A stretch of 64,000 nucleotides of DNA from Pyropia haitanensis (Eukaryota; Rhodophyta; Bangiophyceae; Bangiales; Bangiaceae), in NCBI GenBank assembly GCA_008729055.1, contig SDUX01000008.1, positions 2,170,001 through 2,234,000 of the forward strand, written 5' to 3'. Positions 35,608 to 45,918 of this stretch are shown here, piece by piece; positions within the stretch are counted from its first letter, which is position 1; every line of letters begins with the position of its first letter. The notes beneath the pieces were generated by a model. That model ran no database searches. It saw only the letters and a program-made list of their open reading frames with translations, and had not been told where the DNA came from. The position numbers and the translations under genes are program-made.

Positions 35608-36284
35608 AGGGGCGGGAGACAAAGGGGGGGGTTAGGTTGGAGGGTGGGTGCCTGCCAGCGGGCGTGTGAGAGCGGCACGGGGAGGAGAGGGTGTGTGTGG
35701 GTTTGTGGGGGGCGTTGGGTTTGGCGGCCGCGGCTGCCGCGGCACCAACGAGCCGTCTGGGGGGGAAGGAGAGAGAGCGGACTCGGGAGGGGGCAGCGGC
35801 CCGTCGCGGGGGAGGCCACCGCCGCGGGTGTCGTGCGCGAGGCGAGGCGTGGAGGAAGGGGCGGAGCGGGATGCGTGGGCGGCGGCCGCCGAGCCGCCGT
35901 CGGGTCGCCAGTCCACCGCGGCCAGAGACGGGGCCGGGTGCGGGCCCGCACCGTCAGTCCACGGGCGGGCGTGGCCGCGCCGACGGCGCGGCCGGCCCCT
36001 GTCGGTTTTGTTCCCTCTTTGTTCTGTCCCGCCCACGTTAGACACGCCGCCGCGGTCGTCTGGTGTGTGCCAAGCACCACGGCCGCCGCCGCCTTCAGGT
36101 CTGTGTGTGTTTCGGCAAACGCCGCCGTGCGGGGCGGCAACGTAGGGGACGATACAGCACCCTTTATACAGGCCGCCCCCCGTGGCCGAGTCAGCGTTAA
36201 AGTAGAGAAAGACGGGGCGCCGGCGCGGCGGCCGGCCGCCCCGCCCCCGCCGGCGCCGTGCCCCCCCGTGCTGACGACCCCCCC
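35608..36284. other. Intergenic between two convergent genes
   Basis: About 680 bases of mixed composition. A less GC-rich patch at 36000-36220 lies next to the 3' end of the minus-strand gene and probably belongs to its 3' UTR. No protein-like frame. Confidence 0.4.
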
Positions 36285-37807
36285 TTACCGGCTGGGCGTG
36301 TCGTCGTCGCTCAGCGACGCTGCCTCGTCCGCCACCCCGCCGGGAACCTCGAGAGACGTCGTCGGCGTCGGCAGCGCCGTCGCGTATACCCCAGAGCCGC
36401 CCTCAACGGCCGGCGCGGCCGCCATCGCCACCGTCGAGGGCTCCGCCACTGGCGGTGCCACGCCCGTCGGCACCGCCGCGGGTCCCACACCATCGTCTGC
36501 GCCAGCCGGCGCCTCCGGCGCACCGCCGAGGCCATCGTCGGCAGCCACGGCGGGCGCCGGGTCCACCACCACCACATCCGGCGGCGCGCGCGTCACGTAG
36601 TCGGCCGGCGGCGGGGCGGTGTTGTCGTCGACGGGCCCGCCGCCAATTACGTAGTCGTGGGGGTTGGTCGCGCGCGGCGGCGGCGGCACCAGCGGCGCCA
36701 CGTCCGCCACGCTCCCGCGCGACGGCAGGCCCGAGCCGTCGCCGTCGGGGGCGGCGGCAACGCCCGCCACGCCGGCAGCACCGGCGGCGGCGGCCGCCGC
36801 GGCCGCGGCGGCCGCTGCATCGACACCATCGGCGTCGCGGGCGGCGGCGGCGGTGCCCCCCTCCAGGTCGTCCACGTCAACCGCCGTCGCGGTGGCCGCG
36901 ACGGGCGACGGCGGTGGCCGCACGTCGGCGCTCTTGAGCTCCGCCTCGGACGGGTGCGCCGCGGCGGCGGTGGCGCCGCCGGCGCGCCCGTCGCTATCCC
37001 GCCGGCGCTTGACGCCGAGCAGCACGAGCGCCGCGACGAGCGCGGCGGCGACGAGCGCGCCAATGACAATCCCCACAATCGCGCCGGCGCCGAGGCCGCC
37101 GCCGTCGTCGTCATCGTCCCCACCATCCCCGTCGGCGCCGCCGTCGGCGGTGCCGCCCACGTCCCCCGCCGAGGCGGCCAGCGCCACGCGCGTGTTGGCT
37201 ACCCCCTCGCACACGCCGGCGCCACGGCCGTCGCCGCTGCCTCCCCCCGCTCCCCCCCACCCCCCGGCGCCGCCGCCGCGATATCCCCATTCATCCGCCC
37301 GTCTACCACGTACGCCACGTACGCGGCGGCCGCGGTGGCGTCGTCGTCGCCCGCCAGCGCGGCGGTGTAGACCACGTCGTGGGGCCCCCGCCCGTCGACG
37401 CTCTCCGGCAGTTCCGTCAGCGCCCACGCGTCGGCCGTCGTGCCCGTCTCGGCCATGGACAACGCCTGGATGCACGCGTCCACGGCGGAGGTGTAGCCGC
37501 GGTCGCCCGTCGTCACCGTCAGCGGCACCGCCACCGCGCGGGTTCGGCCGCCCGCCGCCGGGGGGGGGGCCGTCACCGCCGGCGGCGGTGGCGGCGGCCG
37601 CGGCGACGGCGACTCGACCGTCGGCGGGTCGGGCCCCGGTGCCGGCGGCGGTGGTGGCGGCGGCGGCGGCGGCGACGGCGGCGGCGGCGTCGGCTGCGGC
37701 AGCGTCGGCACCTCGGGGGGGGTGACCACCACAATCTGCCGCGCGGCGGTGGGCGCGCGCAGCAGCGCGGCGGCGGCGGTCGACGCGACCGCCGTCGCCG
37801 CAAAGGC

Positions 37808-37846
<39 letters not shown>

Positions 37847-37915
37847 CGCGGTGCGGCGGCGACGGCGGCGGCGGTCGCGACGGGCTGGCCGCCGGGCGGG
37901 GGGCGGGGCGGTCAT
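36285..37915 (-). CDS. Proline-rich single-pass membrane protein of unknown function
   Basis: Not recognised. The ATG at 37915 gives MTAPPPARRPARRDRRRRRR, a strongly basic start, then an Ala/Val hydrophobic stretch (near 37740-37860) able to act as a signal anchor. Next come a Pro-rich stalk (TPPEVPTLPQPTPPPPSPPPP), a folded-looking segment (GYTSAVDACIQALSMAETGTTADAW ... AAYVAYVVDGRMNGD) near 37290-37500, an acidic linker (DGDGGDDDDDGGG) near 37090-37130, a clear transmembrane helix (AIVGIVIGALVAAALVAALVLLG) near 37015-37085 followed by a KRRRDSD stop-transfer, and a long acidic/Pro cytoplasmic tail with DYVIGG and DYVTRAP motifs that could be phosphorylated. The frame changes in a C-rich stretch near 37235-37275. 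The Pro-rich stalk suggests the outer part lies against the cell wall; a wall-sensor role is inference only. Confidence 0.62.
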
Positions 37916-39839
37916 GGCGGCGGCGGCCGTGGCGGCGGAGCGGGGCACGACGGGGGGGGGGGGGGGGGGGGGGGCGGACTGACGGCAGAGGGGCGGGGGT
38001 GTGAGGAGGGGAGGAGGGGGGAAGGCGGGACGGCCGGCAGCTGCGGCGTTGGGAGGGGGCGGTGTTTATGTTGCGGCGGTGGGAAGGCCGTTGGGTTGAA
38101 CAGTCTGTGGGTAGCAGCTACGGTGCGCGGACGGTTAGGCCGCGTGGGCGGCCGCCGCTGCTACCAGCAACCGCCCGAGGCGGGGCTCGCGGATATGGGC
38201 GGGTCCGCACGACCCGGCGGCGTGCGGGCGGCCGCCGTCGCCGGCCGCGAACAGGTGGCACGGGCCACACCCAGAGACCCTGGCAACGGGGTGGGGGACA
38301 GGGCAAGGGCGGGGGGCGGCGGCGGCGGCGGCGGTGGTGGCGGGTGCCACCGGGAGCGGGGGCGGCCGCGCGACACTCGGGGCGGGGCCAAGCGGTTCGC
38401 CCCGTCCACACTCCTCTTCCCCGCCCCCCCCCCCTCCCCTGCCCTCTGCATCGCCCATCGAGTGGAGGGAGGAGGTTGCTTGGCGACGACACCGTGTGGC
38501 ACTGCCGCTGCCGGCGCGGCGGTCGTGCCACCCGAGCGCCGCCAGCGTGCCACGGGGCGCCACGCCGGTGCCGCGCAGCGGCGGTGCCGCGGCGTGCCGC
38601 GCTGCCGGCCGTGGGCAGACGCTTGGGTTGGGTGGGGGGGGGCCCGAGGGGTTTGGGAGCGCGGGGGGGGGGGGTGGGCGACGTTGCTGGCGAGTGGGGT
38701 GCGCGCCGCTTGGAGGGACCCCGCTGGGGTGGCCGCGGCAGGTGCCGTGTCGCCGTTGAGACTTGCAGGCGGTCGGGCAGGTGTCCCCTTTGGGGGGGGG
38801 GGGGGAGCGTGTCCCCGTCAAGCGGCTGCACCCCAAACGGGAGTGTCGGGAGAGGGTGAGGGGGGAGCAAGGCGCGCCAGTGGCGGGGATCTGGCCACAC
38901 GTCACACGCCCGTGGCGGGTTCGTGGGGGGGTGGCGTGGCGCAGGGCAGCACGCGCCGCCGGCCGGTGGTGGCGGCACCGTTGACAGTAAGGGGCGGGCG
39001 TACAACACGGGGGGCTGCCGAGGAACCCTCCAAGGCAGGTTTGGGTGGCGGGGAGAAGGGAAGGGGGAAGGGGGTATTGGTGGGGGAGGGCGTCCCCCGG
39101 TCTTGTCCGGTCTGCGGGGCTGTAGCGTGCTCAAGGTCGCGAGGGCGTGCGCCGGCCAACTGGCGGCCGACGCACGGTGCACGCTGACAGTGTACGCTAT
39201 TCCCACGGCCAAGCGCGCGGCGGTGGGCAGGAGAGGGGAGGGCGGAAAAGGGGGCGCTGGAGGTCGAGTGCCACAACTGTGCACGTACAGTCAATCACTG
39301 ACTCTGGTCCTGTCCGCATCCAGCGGCACGGGGATGGGCCACCAGGATTCGACTGACGGTTTGTCAAGTACGTAGGGACTGTCACTGGACTGTTCAATAC
39401 TGCGGCCCGTGCGCCTGCGTGATCCGATGGGAGTGCCCCCGCCAGCACACCCCGTTGGCGACGCTGGCTGGGAGTTTCCCATCGCCAGGTCAGTGCGAAC
39501 GGCGCCCGTTCCCGCTCGGCACCTCCCCGGACTGAGGCCTTCCCCCACTCCTCAAGCCAACAGCGGCCGACGTCCCCCTACCGTCGCCTGCTCCACCAGT
39601 CGCCGTCCCCGCCCCACCCCGGCTGCCGTCACTGCCCAGTCGACTACAACAAGTGGAGGGCCTTTTCCGCGACGGCGGCGGCCTCATCACCAACCAACGC
39701 GGCCCCAGCGTCCTCGTCAGTGGACGCTCTATCGGAGGGGCCGCTGCTCTTCTACGGAGACCCCCCCCTGTGCTGCCGCGACACCACTTTGCCCGCCTGG
39801 GGCCGCGCCCGTGCGCTCTATGCTGCTGGGCGGCACTGT
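37916..39839. other. Gene-poor stretch
   Basis: About 1.9 kb. 37916-38050 is probably the 5' flank of the membrane-protein gene. 38050-39250 is G-rich with open frames on both strands that lack any recognisable motif. From about 39260 the composition becomes more balanced, which continues into the inverted-repeat region. I see no supported gene. Confidence 0.35.
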
Positions 39840-39871
39840 CGGCATGGCTCACCGCCTCTGCGGAGGTACCT

Positions 39872-40635
39872 GTTGTGAATATTTCTCTGTGTCATGTGAA
39901 CCTGGCGGCGGTGCGTCGTTGCATGAGCACTTGACCTGGCTTGACGGTGGGCGTGCGTTTTGGATTCTCACACCTGTGCCTTTCGGCCCCCCCCCCCATC
40001 CACCCGCTGCCACATTGGCGCTCCCAGAGGCAAATTTCGAAAGTCCCCCACTACTACGGCGCATTCGGAGGCCGGCAGAGGAAGGCGGACGGTGGGCGTC
40101 GCGGGGCAGGAGGCTCACATTGCCACAAGCGAGTTGGCGCTGGTGGATCGCCCTTTCCCGCACGGCGACTGAGCACCTTGCCGCACCACCCGCCGGGGTG
40201 GGCTTCCGCCGTGCACCAAAGGAGACCTGCAATGAGGCGCCAGCCCCAGCTGATGCGCCTGACTGAGGGCCGGACGACTGACCAGATGGCGTCGGACTGA
40301 AGCCGAAGGCTCTTTGGGGCGCTGTGGAGGGACCAGAGGGACAGGGCTGGTGGCGCCCCAGGTTTGGCCAGCGCGCTGCTCCCACCGTCTCAACCGCCGG
40401 CGGACACAGCCGATGACCGGGCCACGCAGGAGGTGCCACCGTTCGCGTCTGCTCCACCGCTGTCAGATTCAGGCAGCAGGTCTGACCGGTCGACCCGGCG
40501 GCCAATGTGGAGCTCCATGACGCCAGAGTGTGAGTATCCAATTGTGCACCCACGAGTAAGCCAGGTCAAGGTCTCATGCGACGACACACCGCTCCCGGAT
40601 TCACATGTCACAGAGAAATACTCACACCCGCCTCT
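39872..40635. repeat. Inverted repeat pair, arms about 110 bp
   Basis: The arm at about 39872-39982 is, as reverse complement, roughly 80% identical to 40525-40635. Shared blocks include AAGCCAGGTCAAG, CTCATGC.ACGAC and CACAGAGAAATA. Both arms also code a similar peptide when read in matching orientation: FSVSCEPGGGASLHEHLTWL on the plus strand in the left arm, and MTCESGSGVSSHETLTWL on the minus strand in the right arm. A further partial copy of the CACAGAGAAAT end lies near 40766-40780. This looks like two copies of one repeat family in head-to-head orientation, or the ends of an element. Confidence 0.7.
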
Positions 40636-40800
40636 TCCCCTGCGTGGTATGTGGTATCCGTCGTGACGGCGCGGCTACGACGCCTGTGATCAAACACGCC
40701 CCACAGAGGTCCTGGGGGGGGGGGACAACACGCGGCAAATCTGGATCGGTCTGCAGTGTCTGCATCACAGAGAAATCCTCAACTTTATGACGCTTCGCTC

Positions 40801-41442
40801 AGAGCATGTCTATCGGTGAGCCAAAAAGCTATATCCAAAAAGCTATTTTTCTTGTGCTCCAGGAGAGCGCATGTCTATCAGTGAGGTGCTGTTTTTAACT
40901 TTTCCGCCACAAGTTCTTCTGAAGTCCAAAGTGTGGTGGAGACTGGACGAGCACCGCTGCACGCCAGAGGCTGCTCCCATCCCGGACCGGGCTATGCCAC
41001 ACCCTGCCGGTCTTCTACACCATCATCCCCGCTCCCCCCCCCCCTCCCCCGATCCCCATCCGCGGTCTACGTGGTCACCATGGAGCACCCCTTCCAAATT
41101 ACCTCAGCTTGTCTTGCGGGATAGAGGGTGGATGGGCTTGCATGACAAGCGAGGGGGTACGCAGCTCTTCTGGGGGGATGGAAAAGGGTGGGTGCCGCAA
41201 GGGCGGGCAGCCAGGCGCTGGCCGCGCTGCTGCTCCGTCGAAGAAGTCGCGACAACAACTCCAACGGCCGACCCAACACCAGGTGAAATGAACGGGCTCG
41301 CTGCGGGGTGAGTCCCCGATCCACGCATCTGATTGGCTTAACTATATAGCTATCCTCTGAGCCATCCTGCAGAATATAGCTCAGAGGATAGCTTTTTGGC
41401 GCACGGATATAGCTTTTTGGCGCGCACCAATAGACATGCTCT
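40801..41442. mobile_element. Small TIR element (MITE-like), about 640 bp
   Basis: Terminal inverted repeats of 36-38 bp: left 40801-40836 starting AGAGCATGTCTAT, right 41405-41442 with the same sequence on the opposite strand, both carrying GCCAAAAAGCTATATCC at the inner end. Only a few mismatches separate the arms. Subterminal repeats are present: a second partial left-end copy in direct orientation near 40865, and ATAGCTTTTTGGCGC twice at 41390-41424. A perfect 15-bp hairpin sits at 41348-41362 / 41379-41393. A CTCA direct repeat flanks the element (40798-40801 and 41441-41444) if it is taken as 40802-41440, but four bases could be chance. No transposase frame is present, so it would be non-autonomous. 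It ends about 40 bp before the riboflavin kinase ATG candidate. Confidence 0.72.
41348..41393. repeat. 15-bp perfect hairpin inside the TIR element
   Basis: AGCTATCCTCTGAGC at 41348-41362 is the exact reverse complement of 41379-41393, with a 16-base loop. It lies close to the right terminus and overlaps the subterminal AGCTTTTTGGCGC repeat. Confidence 0.85.
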
Positions 41443-41481
41443 CAACCGGATCACAGGACCATTCCTTTCAATCTTGCCGCC

Positions 41482-41954
41482 ATGTTACACAACACCAGGG
41501 CATTCCAAGGCGCTTTCGGTGTCCCTTTCCGTGAAGGTACCAAAAAGTGCTCGCGTGGCACGAACATGATCTGGGAAGGGAGCCCATCGCCCTCCTCCCG
41601 CTGCTCCGCCCCTCCAACGGGCAAAGTCACCGTCTCCCCGCCGCTTCCCCCCCACCTTCCCTCCCCTTCCCCCCAGCATGCCCCCCCCCGTCACCCGCCT
41701 CGACCGGCGCGTTCCCCCCAAAGCGGCGGCGTTTACCCCCCCCGCCGCTCTGCCATTGCCGACACGCCCGGCTGCCACCGCTGCTGCCTCCGCCGCGTCG
41801 CCGCGTCGCGGCCTGGCGAGGTGCGGCGGACGCGCGCCGCCCCCCCACCCGCTGGCCTGGTGGCCGTCGCCGCGGTCGGCGCGCACGCCCACGCGCACGC
41901 CCTCGCGCACCTCCCGCGCCCCCCCCGCCGCTATGGCCTCCCCCACGCCGCCGC

Positions 41955-41999
<45 letters not shown>

Positions 42000-42549
42000 C
42001 CCCCCCCCCCCCCCCGGCGGCCACGCCGTGTCGTCGGTCGACACGCTGTCGGTGCTGCCGTCGCCTCTGCTGCTGGCCGGCCCCGTCACGACCGGCTTTG
42101 GCCGCGGCTCCCGCCAGCTGGGCACCCCCACCGCCAACCTGGCCGCCGCCGCCGCCGCCGGCGCCGCCGTCGCCGCCGCCCCCGACGGCGTTTACGTTGG
42201 GTGGGCGCGCCTGCCGACGCGGTCGGCCGGCGCGGTGCTGCCGGCGGTGGTGAATGTGGGCTACAACACCACCTACGGGGACGTTGTCGAGCGCGTCGTC
42301 GAGGCGCACATCCTCGTGCCCGTCGCGCCCGACTTTTACGGCGAGCCGCTGCGGCTGGTGCTCGCCGCGTTTGCGCGGCCCGAGGCCAAGTTTGGGGGGC
42401 TCCCGGAGCTGGTCGCCGCGATTGGCGTCGACTGCGCGGTCGCGCGGGCGGCGTGTGGGGTGCCGCCAGAGGGGGACGAGGGGGGGGGGGTGCCGGCGGT
42501 GGTGGCCGCCAAGGACCACCCGTTTCTGATGGAGGAGGGGGGGGCGTGA
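41482..42549 (+). CDS. RFK: Riboflavin kinase
   Basis: Flavokinase that phosphorylates riboflavin to FMN with ATP. The catalytic domain is at about 42050-42530: LLAGPVTTGFGRGSRQLGTPTANL (nucleotide-binding start with the GTPTAN motif that holds Mg and phosphate), GVYVGWARL, VVNVGYNTTYGD, EAHIL and DFYGEPLRLVLAAFARPEAKFGGLPELVAAI. All are characteristic, and the domain has the usual ~150-residue size. There is no fused HAD phosphatase as in plant FMN/FHY, at least not in this frame. The start is uncertain. The ATG at 41482 is in frame and sits in a strong GCCGCC context, giving a 355-residue form with an odd poly-Val tract. Alternatively the protein starts at 41933 (MASPTPPPP) in another frame that reads poly-Ser and joins the kinase through a C run near 41999-42015. 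Confidence 0.88.
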
Positions 42550-42936
42550 CCGCGACGCCGCGGGGGGGCGTGCGTGTGGGAGGAGGGGCGGGGGAGCCAT
42601 ACGCGGGCAGGCCGCTGCACAATCCGGTGCCCGCGTCTACCGCACGGCTGTCGGTCCCGTGGCAGACACCCCGCCGGAGCGGCGGGGCGGCCGTGGCAGC
42701 CAGACACGCCCCTACCGCAGCGGCGCAAAGCCCTACACAACCACTCGCTACACAACCACTCGAGCCGGGCACACAAAAAAAAAGCACCTCAAAAAAAAAA
42801 GGGACACACACTCCCAAAAAGACCAGCACGCACAAACATTAACAGGCAGAGACGCACACAGGGAAACAAGCAATAAGAGCAAAAAAGAAAAAAAAAAAGG
42901 ACAACAAAAACGGGTGAGGCCGACACGACCACCGCC
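42550..42936. other. Short intergenic between convergent riboflavin kinase and bZIP genes
   Basis: About 390 bases. The right half (42770-42915) is rich in A with several A runs, consistent with overlapping 3' untranslated regions and poly(A) sites of the two facing genes. No coding signal. Confidence 0.5.
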
Positions 42937-43141
42937 TCACGCGGGCTTGAACGCCGCGCCGACCGCCAGCTCCGCCTCCTCCTCCGTTGCCGCCGCCGCG
43001 ACGGCGGCCATGGCCGCCTCCGCCGCCGATGGAGCCCCGTACGCGGCCGTGGCGGCGCCGCCGCCATAGCCGTCTGGCCCGCCCAGCGGCAGCCGGTAGG
43101 GCGGCACAGCCGGCCGCGGCGGCGCGGACAGCGGCGGCCGC

Positions 43142-43178
<37 letters not shown>

Positions 43179-44016
43179 CGCCGCCGCCGCCGCCGCCGCC
43201 GCTACTACCACCACCACCTCCACCGGCGCCGGCCGCCCCCCCACCCAGCCGCCACGCGTCGGCAGGCGTCAGCGGCACCCCCCCGAGGCCGAGCGGATAG
43301 TCGGCCGGCAGGCCCGCGGCGGCGGCCACAACCGCCGGGTCACCCCCCCCGGCCAAGGAGGCCGGCAGCACCTCCCCCCCCTGGCCGCCGAGGCCACCAC
43401 CACCGGCGGCACCCGGCGGCATCCCCCCCCCCCCCCCCCCCCCCCGGGGGATGCCCCTCCACCTCCCTCCCAAGCGCGGCGGGCGGCAACGCCGTCGGCG
43501 GCGGCAGCACCCCCCCGCCGCCGCCTCCCCCCCCCCCTCCCCCCCCCCCTCCGGCTCGCGCAGCCGCCCAATCTCCCCCCGCAGCCGCTCGATATCCTCC
43601 CGCAGCCGCAGGTTGTCCGCCACCACCGTCGCGGCGCGGTCGGCAAACGCCGCGGCGCGGCCGCGGAGGTCGTCCACCTCCGACGCGACCGCCGCGATCG
43701 TCGCGCGCTGCTTGTCCCGCGACCGCGCCGCGGAGGCGCGGTTGCGGAGCTTGCGCTTGTGCAGCATGACGCTGCGCTCGGCGTCGGTCATCTTGCGGCT
43801 CCGCGCGGCGGTGGTGCCGACCAGGTCCCCGCCGCCGCCGCCGCCGCCGCCGCCCTCGCCGCCACCGCCACCATCTCCGTCCCCGTCGCCGCCGCCGCCG
43901 TCGCCGCCGTCGCCACCGGCACCGCCACCACCGCCGTGGCCCGCCGCGCCCGCCGCCGACGCCGGCCGCCCGCCGGCCGCCGCGTCCGCGTCCTCTCCCG
44001 ACGACGCCGCCCCGCG

Positions 44017-44072
<56 letters not shown>

Positions 44073-44284
44073 CGTGCGCGGCGGGCGACCGCGACGACCG
44101 CGGCGTCGACGGGGACGTGGGCGACGTTGCGCCCGGGTCCAGCCGCTCCGCGGCCGCGGCGCCAGCCGCGGCGGGTGCCGCCGACAGGCGCCGGCGCTTG
44201 GCCACCCCGCCGCCCGCGCCGGCGGCGGGCTCCCCGCCGCCGCCGCCGCCGCTGCCGCCGCCGCCGCCGCCGTCGCCGCGTCGC

Positions 44285-44318
<34 letters not shown>

Positions 44319-44562
44319 CTGCGGCGGCCGCGTCACCGCCATCACAACCGTCGCCGCCGTCGCCAGCAGCCACACTCCACGGGCGCCGCCCGTCGTGGCG
44401 GCCATCGCGGGCGCCCGCCGCGGCCGCCGCCGCCGCCGCCGCCGCCGCGGCCGCCGCTGCTGCCGACGCGGCATCCGCCTCCCCTAGGCCTGGCAGCAAG
44501 TAGGCGCCGGCGCGGTACGCACCGGCCGCGCCGCCGCCCGGCGGCGGCGGCTGCTGGCTCAT
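42937..44562 (-). CDS. bZIP transcription factor
   Basis: Single-exon gene of 541 residues in one unbroken frame, with ATG at 44562 (MSQQPPPPGGG). The basic region HKRKLRNRASAARSRDKQR (near 43715-43770) has the invariant Asn and Arg spacing NRASAARSR of bZIP DNA-contact helices. It is followed by a dimerisation helix (EVDDLRGRAAAF ... NLRLREDIERLRGEIGRL) with Leu or other hydrophobic residues at heptad positions. The N-terminal half is Gly/Ala-rich with a basic island (AKRRRLSAAP) that could be a nuclear signal and a SP/TP-rich patch (TSPTSPSTPRSSRSP) likely to be phosphorylated. The C-terminal part is Gly/Pro-rich, ending AELAVGAAFKPA. Target sites and bZIP subgroup cannot be assigned. The long Gly runs are coded by slippage-prone repeats, yet the frame is intact, unlike several neighbours. 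Confidence 0.88.
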
Positions 44563-45918
44563 TGGCAACGTGCCGTGGGGCCAAGCCGCGCGGCCACCGC
44601 CGCGGGCGAGCCGACCCGCCAAGCCAGTCGCGCTGCCGCGGGCCGACACACGCCCACGGCGCCCCCGTCCCCCCACCCTTCCCCTCCCCCGTCCACCCCA
44701 CGCCCGGTCGTCCCGGGTACGCCCGACCCGGCAGCCGCCCGCCGTGCCCTGCCCGCCAACGCGCCGAGCCGCGCGCCGCGCCCGCCGCCGTTAGCAGCCG
44801 CGCCCGCCCGCCGGGCGCGCCGGCCGCTATGTACAGCAGCGTCCGCCGCCGCTGCGGGGCCACACCGCCGCCGGGCACCAGAGCAGTGACGGCGGGTGAC
44901 GCGGCCGCCGCCCGCGGGGGCGGGAGCCCGCAAGGGCGCGGCGCGGGGGGCGCGTGCCCGCGGCGCTGAAGTGGCGGCACGAGCAAAGCGCCCCCCGCGG
45001 CCACGCGCACGCGCGCGGCGCGGCCCGCCAACAGCATTCATTGGCGCAGACGGCTGCCGGCGGGCCGGATCCGACCTTCCACGTACAAACGGTTCCGTTG
45101 ACCGCGTTCGAACGGCGCAGGCTGAATGCAGAGAAACCTATAGACCACTGCGGACTTTCCAAGCCAAGAGACACAGACATGACATGGCTTGAATACTCGG
45201 AGAATGCGAAAATTTTGGGCGGTACAATCATTGAAAAAGACCCCGCTTCCGCCGCCCCCGCTGTCTCGTGCTTGCCTCCCGCCTTCCGTCCTCTCCCGTT
45301 ACACCAGTGAGGTGGGTCCCGTTCCGTTGCCCCCTCATCCTCCCATTGCCGTCCTGTTGTTCCCTTCCCCGCCTCGGTGGGCGCCGTCGCCGCCCCCTCT
45401 CCGCGGACGATGGGCAACCACAGCGATTTTTGTTGGTGACCTTTCGGCGGTTGCGGTGGCTTTCGTGGTTGTTGTGGGGGTGGGGCTGAGCAGGCCGAGC
45501 GCTCCCTATCGACGTGGGCGCCTATTGCCCGCGCGCCGCCCTCTTCTTGCCGTAGATACCCCACGGGCACACGTTTTCGGGGATCGCTCGGGCAGACGAT
45601 GCGGCTGCAACGCGACGGCTACGGCGGTTGGTGGTGGCCACTGTGCGGTGGCGTGCCTGACCGCCGCGGTGCTGTTGCCGCTGGTTTTGCTTGTTGGGCG
45701 GGTGTTGTGGTGGAGGACGCTCCGTCGGGCTAGGCTTCTGGGCTGGCGGCTGCCGGCACCTGAGGCGTGCTTTCGTGCACACGGGCCTACGCCCGTCGGT
45801 CCACCCGTCTGCGGTGGCGGCCGCACGGGCCACTGTTTTGGGCGTCGGTGGTGTCGGTACCTCCCGGTGGTGCCGGCGTGACCACAGGGGGTGGCGGGCC
45901 ACCCCACCGCCCGCCGCG
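44563..45918. other. Upstream region of the bZIP gene with one possible plus-strand exon
   Basis: About 1.35 kb. 44563-44800 is the bZIP 5' flank. At 45050-45240 the composition is more balanced, and one plus-strand frame reads like protein (see the separate entry). 45300-45900 is pyrimidine- then G-rich with open frames but nothing recognisable. Confidence 0.35.
44954..45310 (+). CDS. Possible exon of an unrecognised protein
   Basis: A plus-strand frame whose part from about 45060 to 45240 is charged and mixed: TVPLTAFERRRLNAEKPIDH, then DTDMTWLEYSENAKILGG. It differs sharply from the repeat-coded frames nearby. No ATG is near. A CAG at about 45047-45049 could be a splice acceptor and GTACAA near 45222 a donor, so it may be an internal exon. 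The opposite strand is also open and looks plausible (PPKIFAFSEYSSHVMSVSLG), so the strand is not certain. I do not recognise either product. Confidence 0.3.
   Translation: MPAALKWRHEQSAPRGHAHARGAARQQHSLAQTAAGGPDPTFHVQTVPLTAFERRRLNAEKPIDHCGLSKPRDTDMTWLEYSENAKILGGTIIEKDPASAAPAVSCLPPAFRPLPLHQ

Noticed and set aside
41933..42253. Alternative riboflavin kinase frame carrying poly-Ser
   Set aside because: Not fully rejected: it is more natural than poly-Val, but it needs a frame change in a C run to reach the kinase domain, so I kept the unbroken frame as the model and noted this one.
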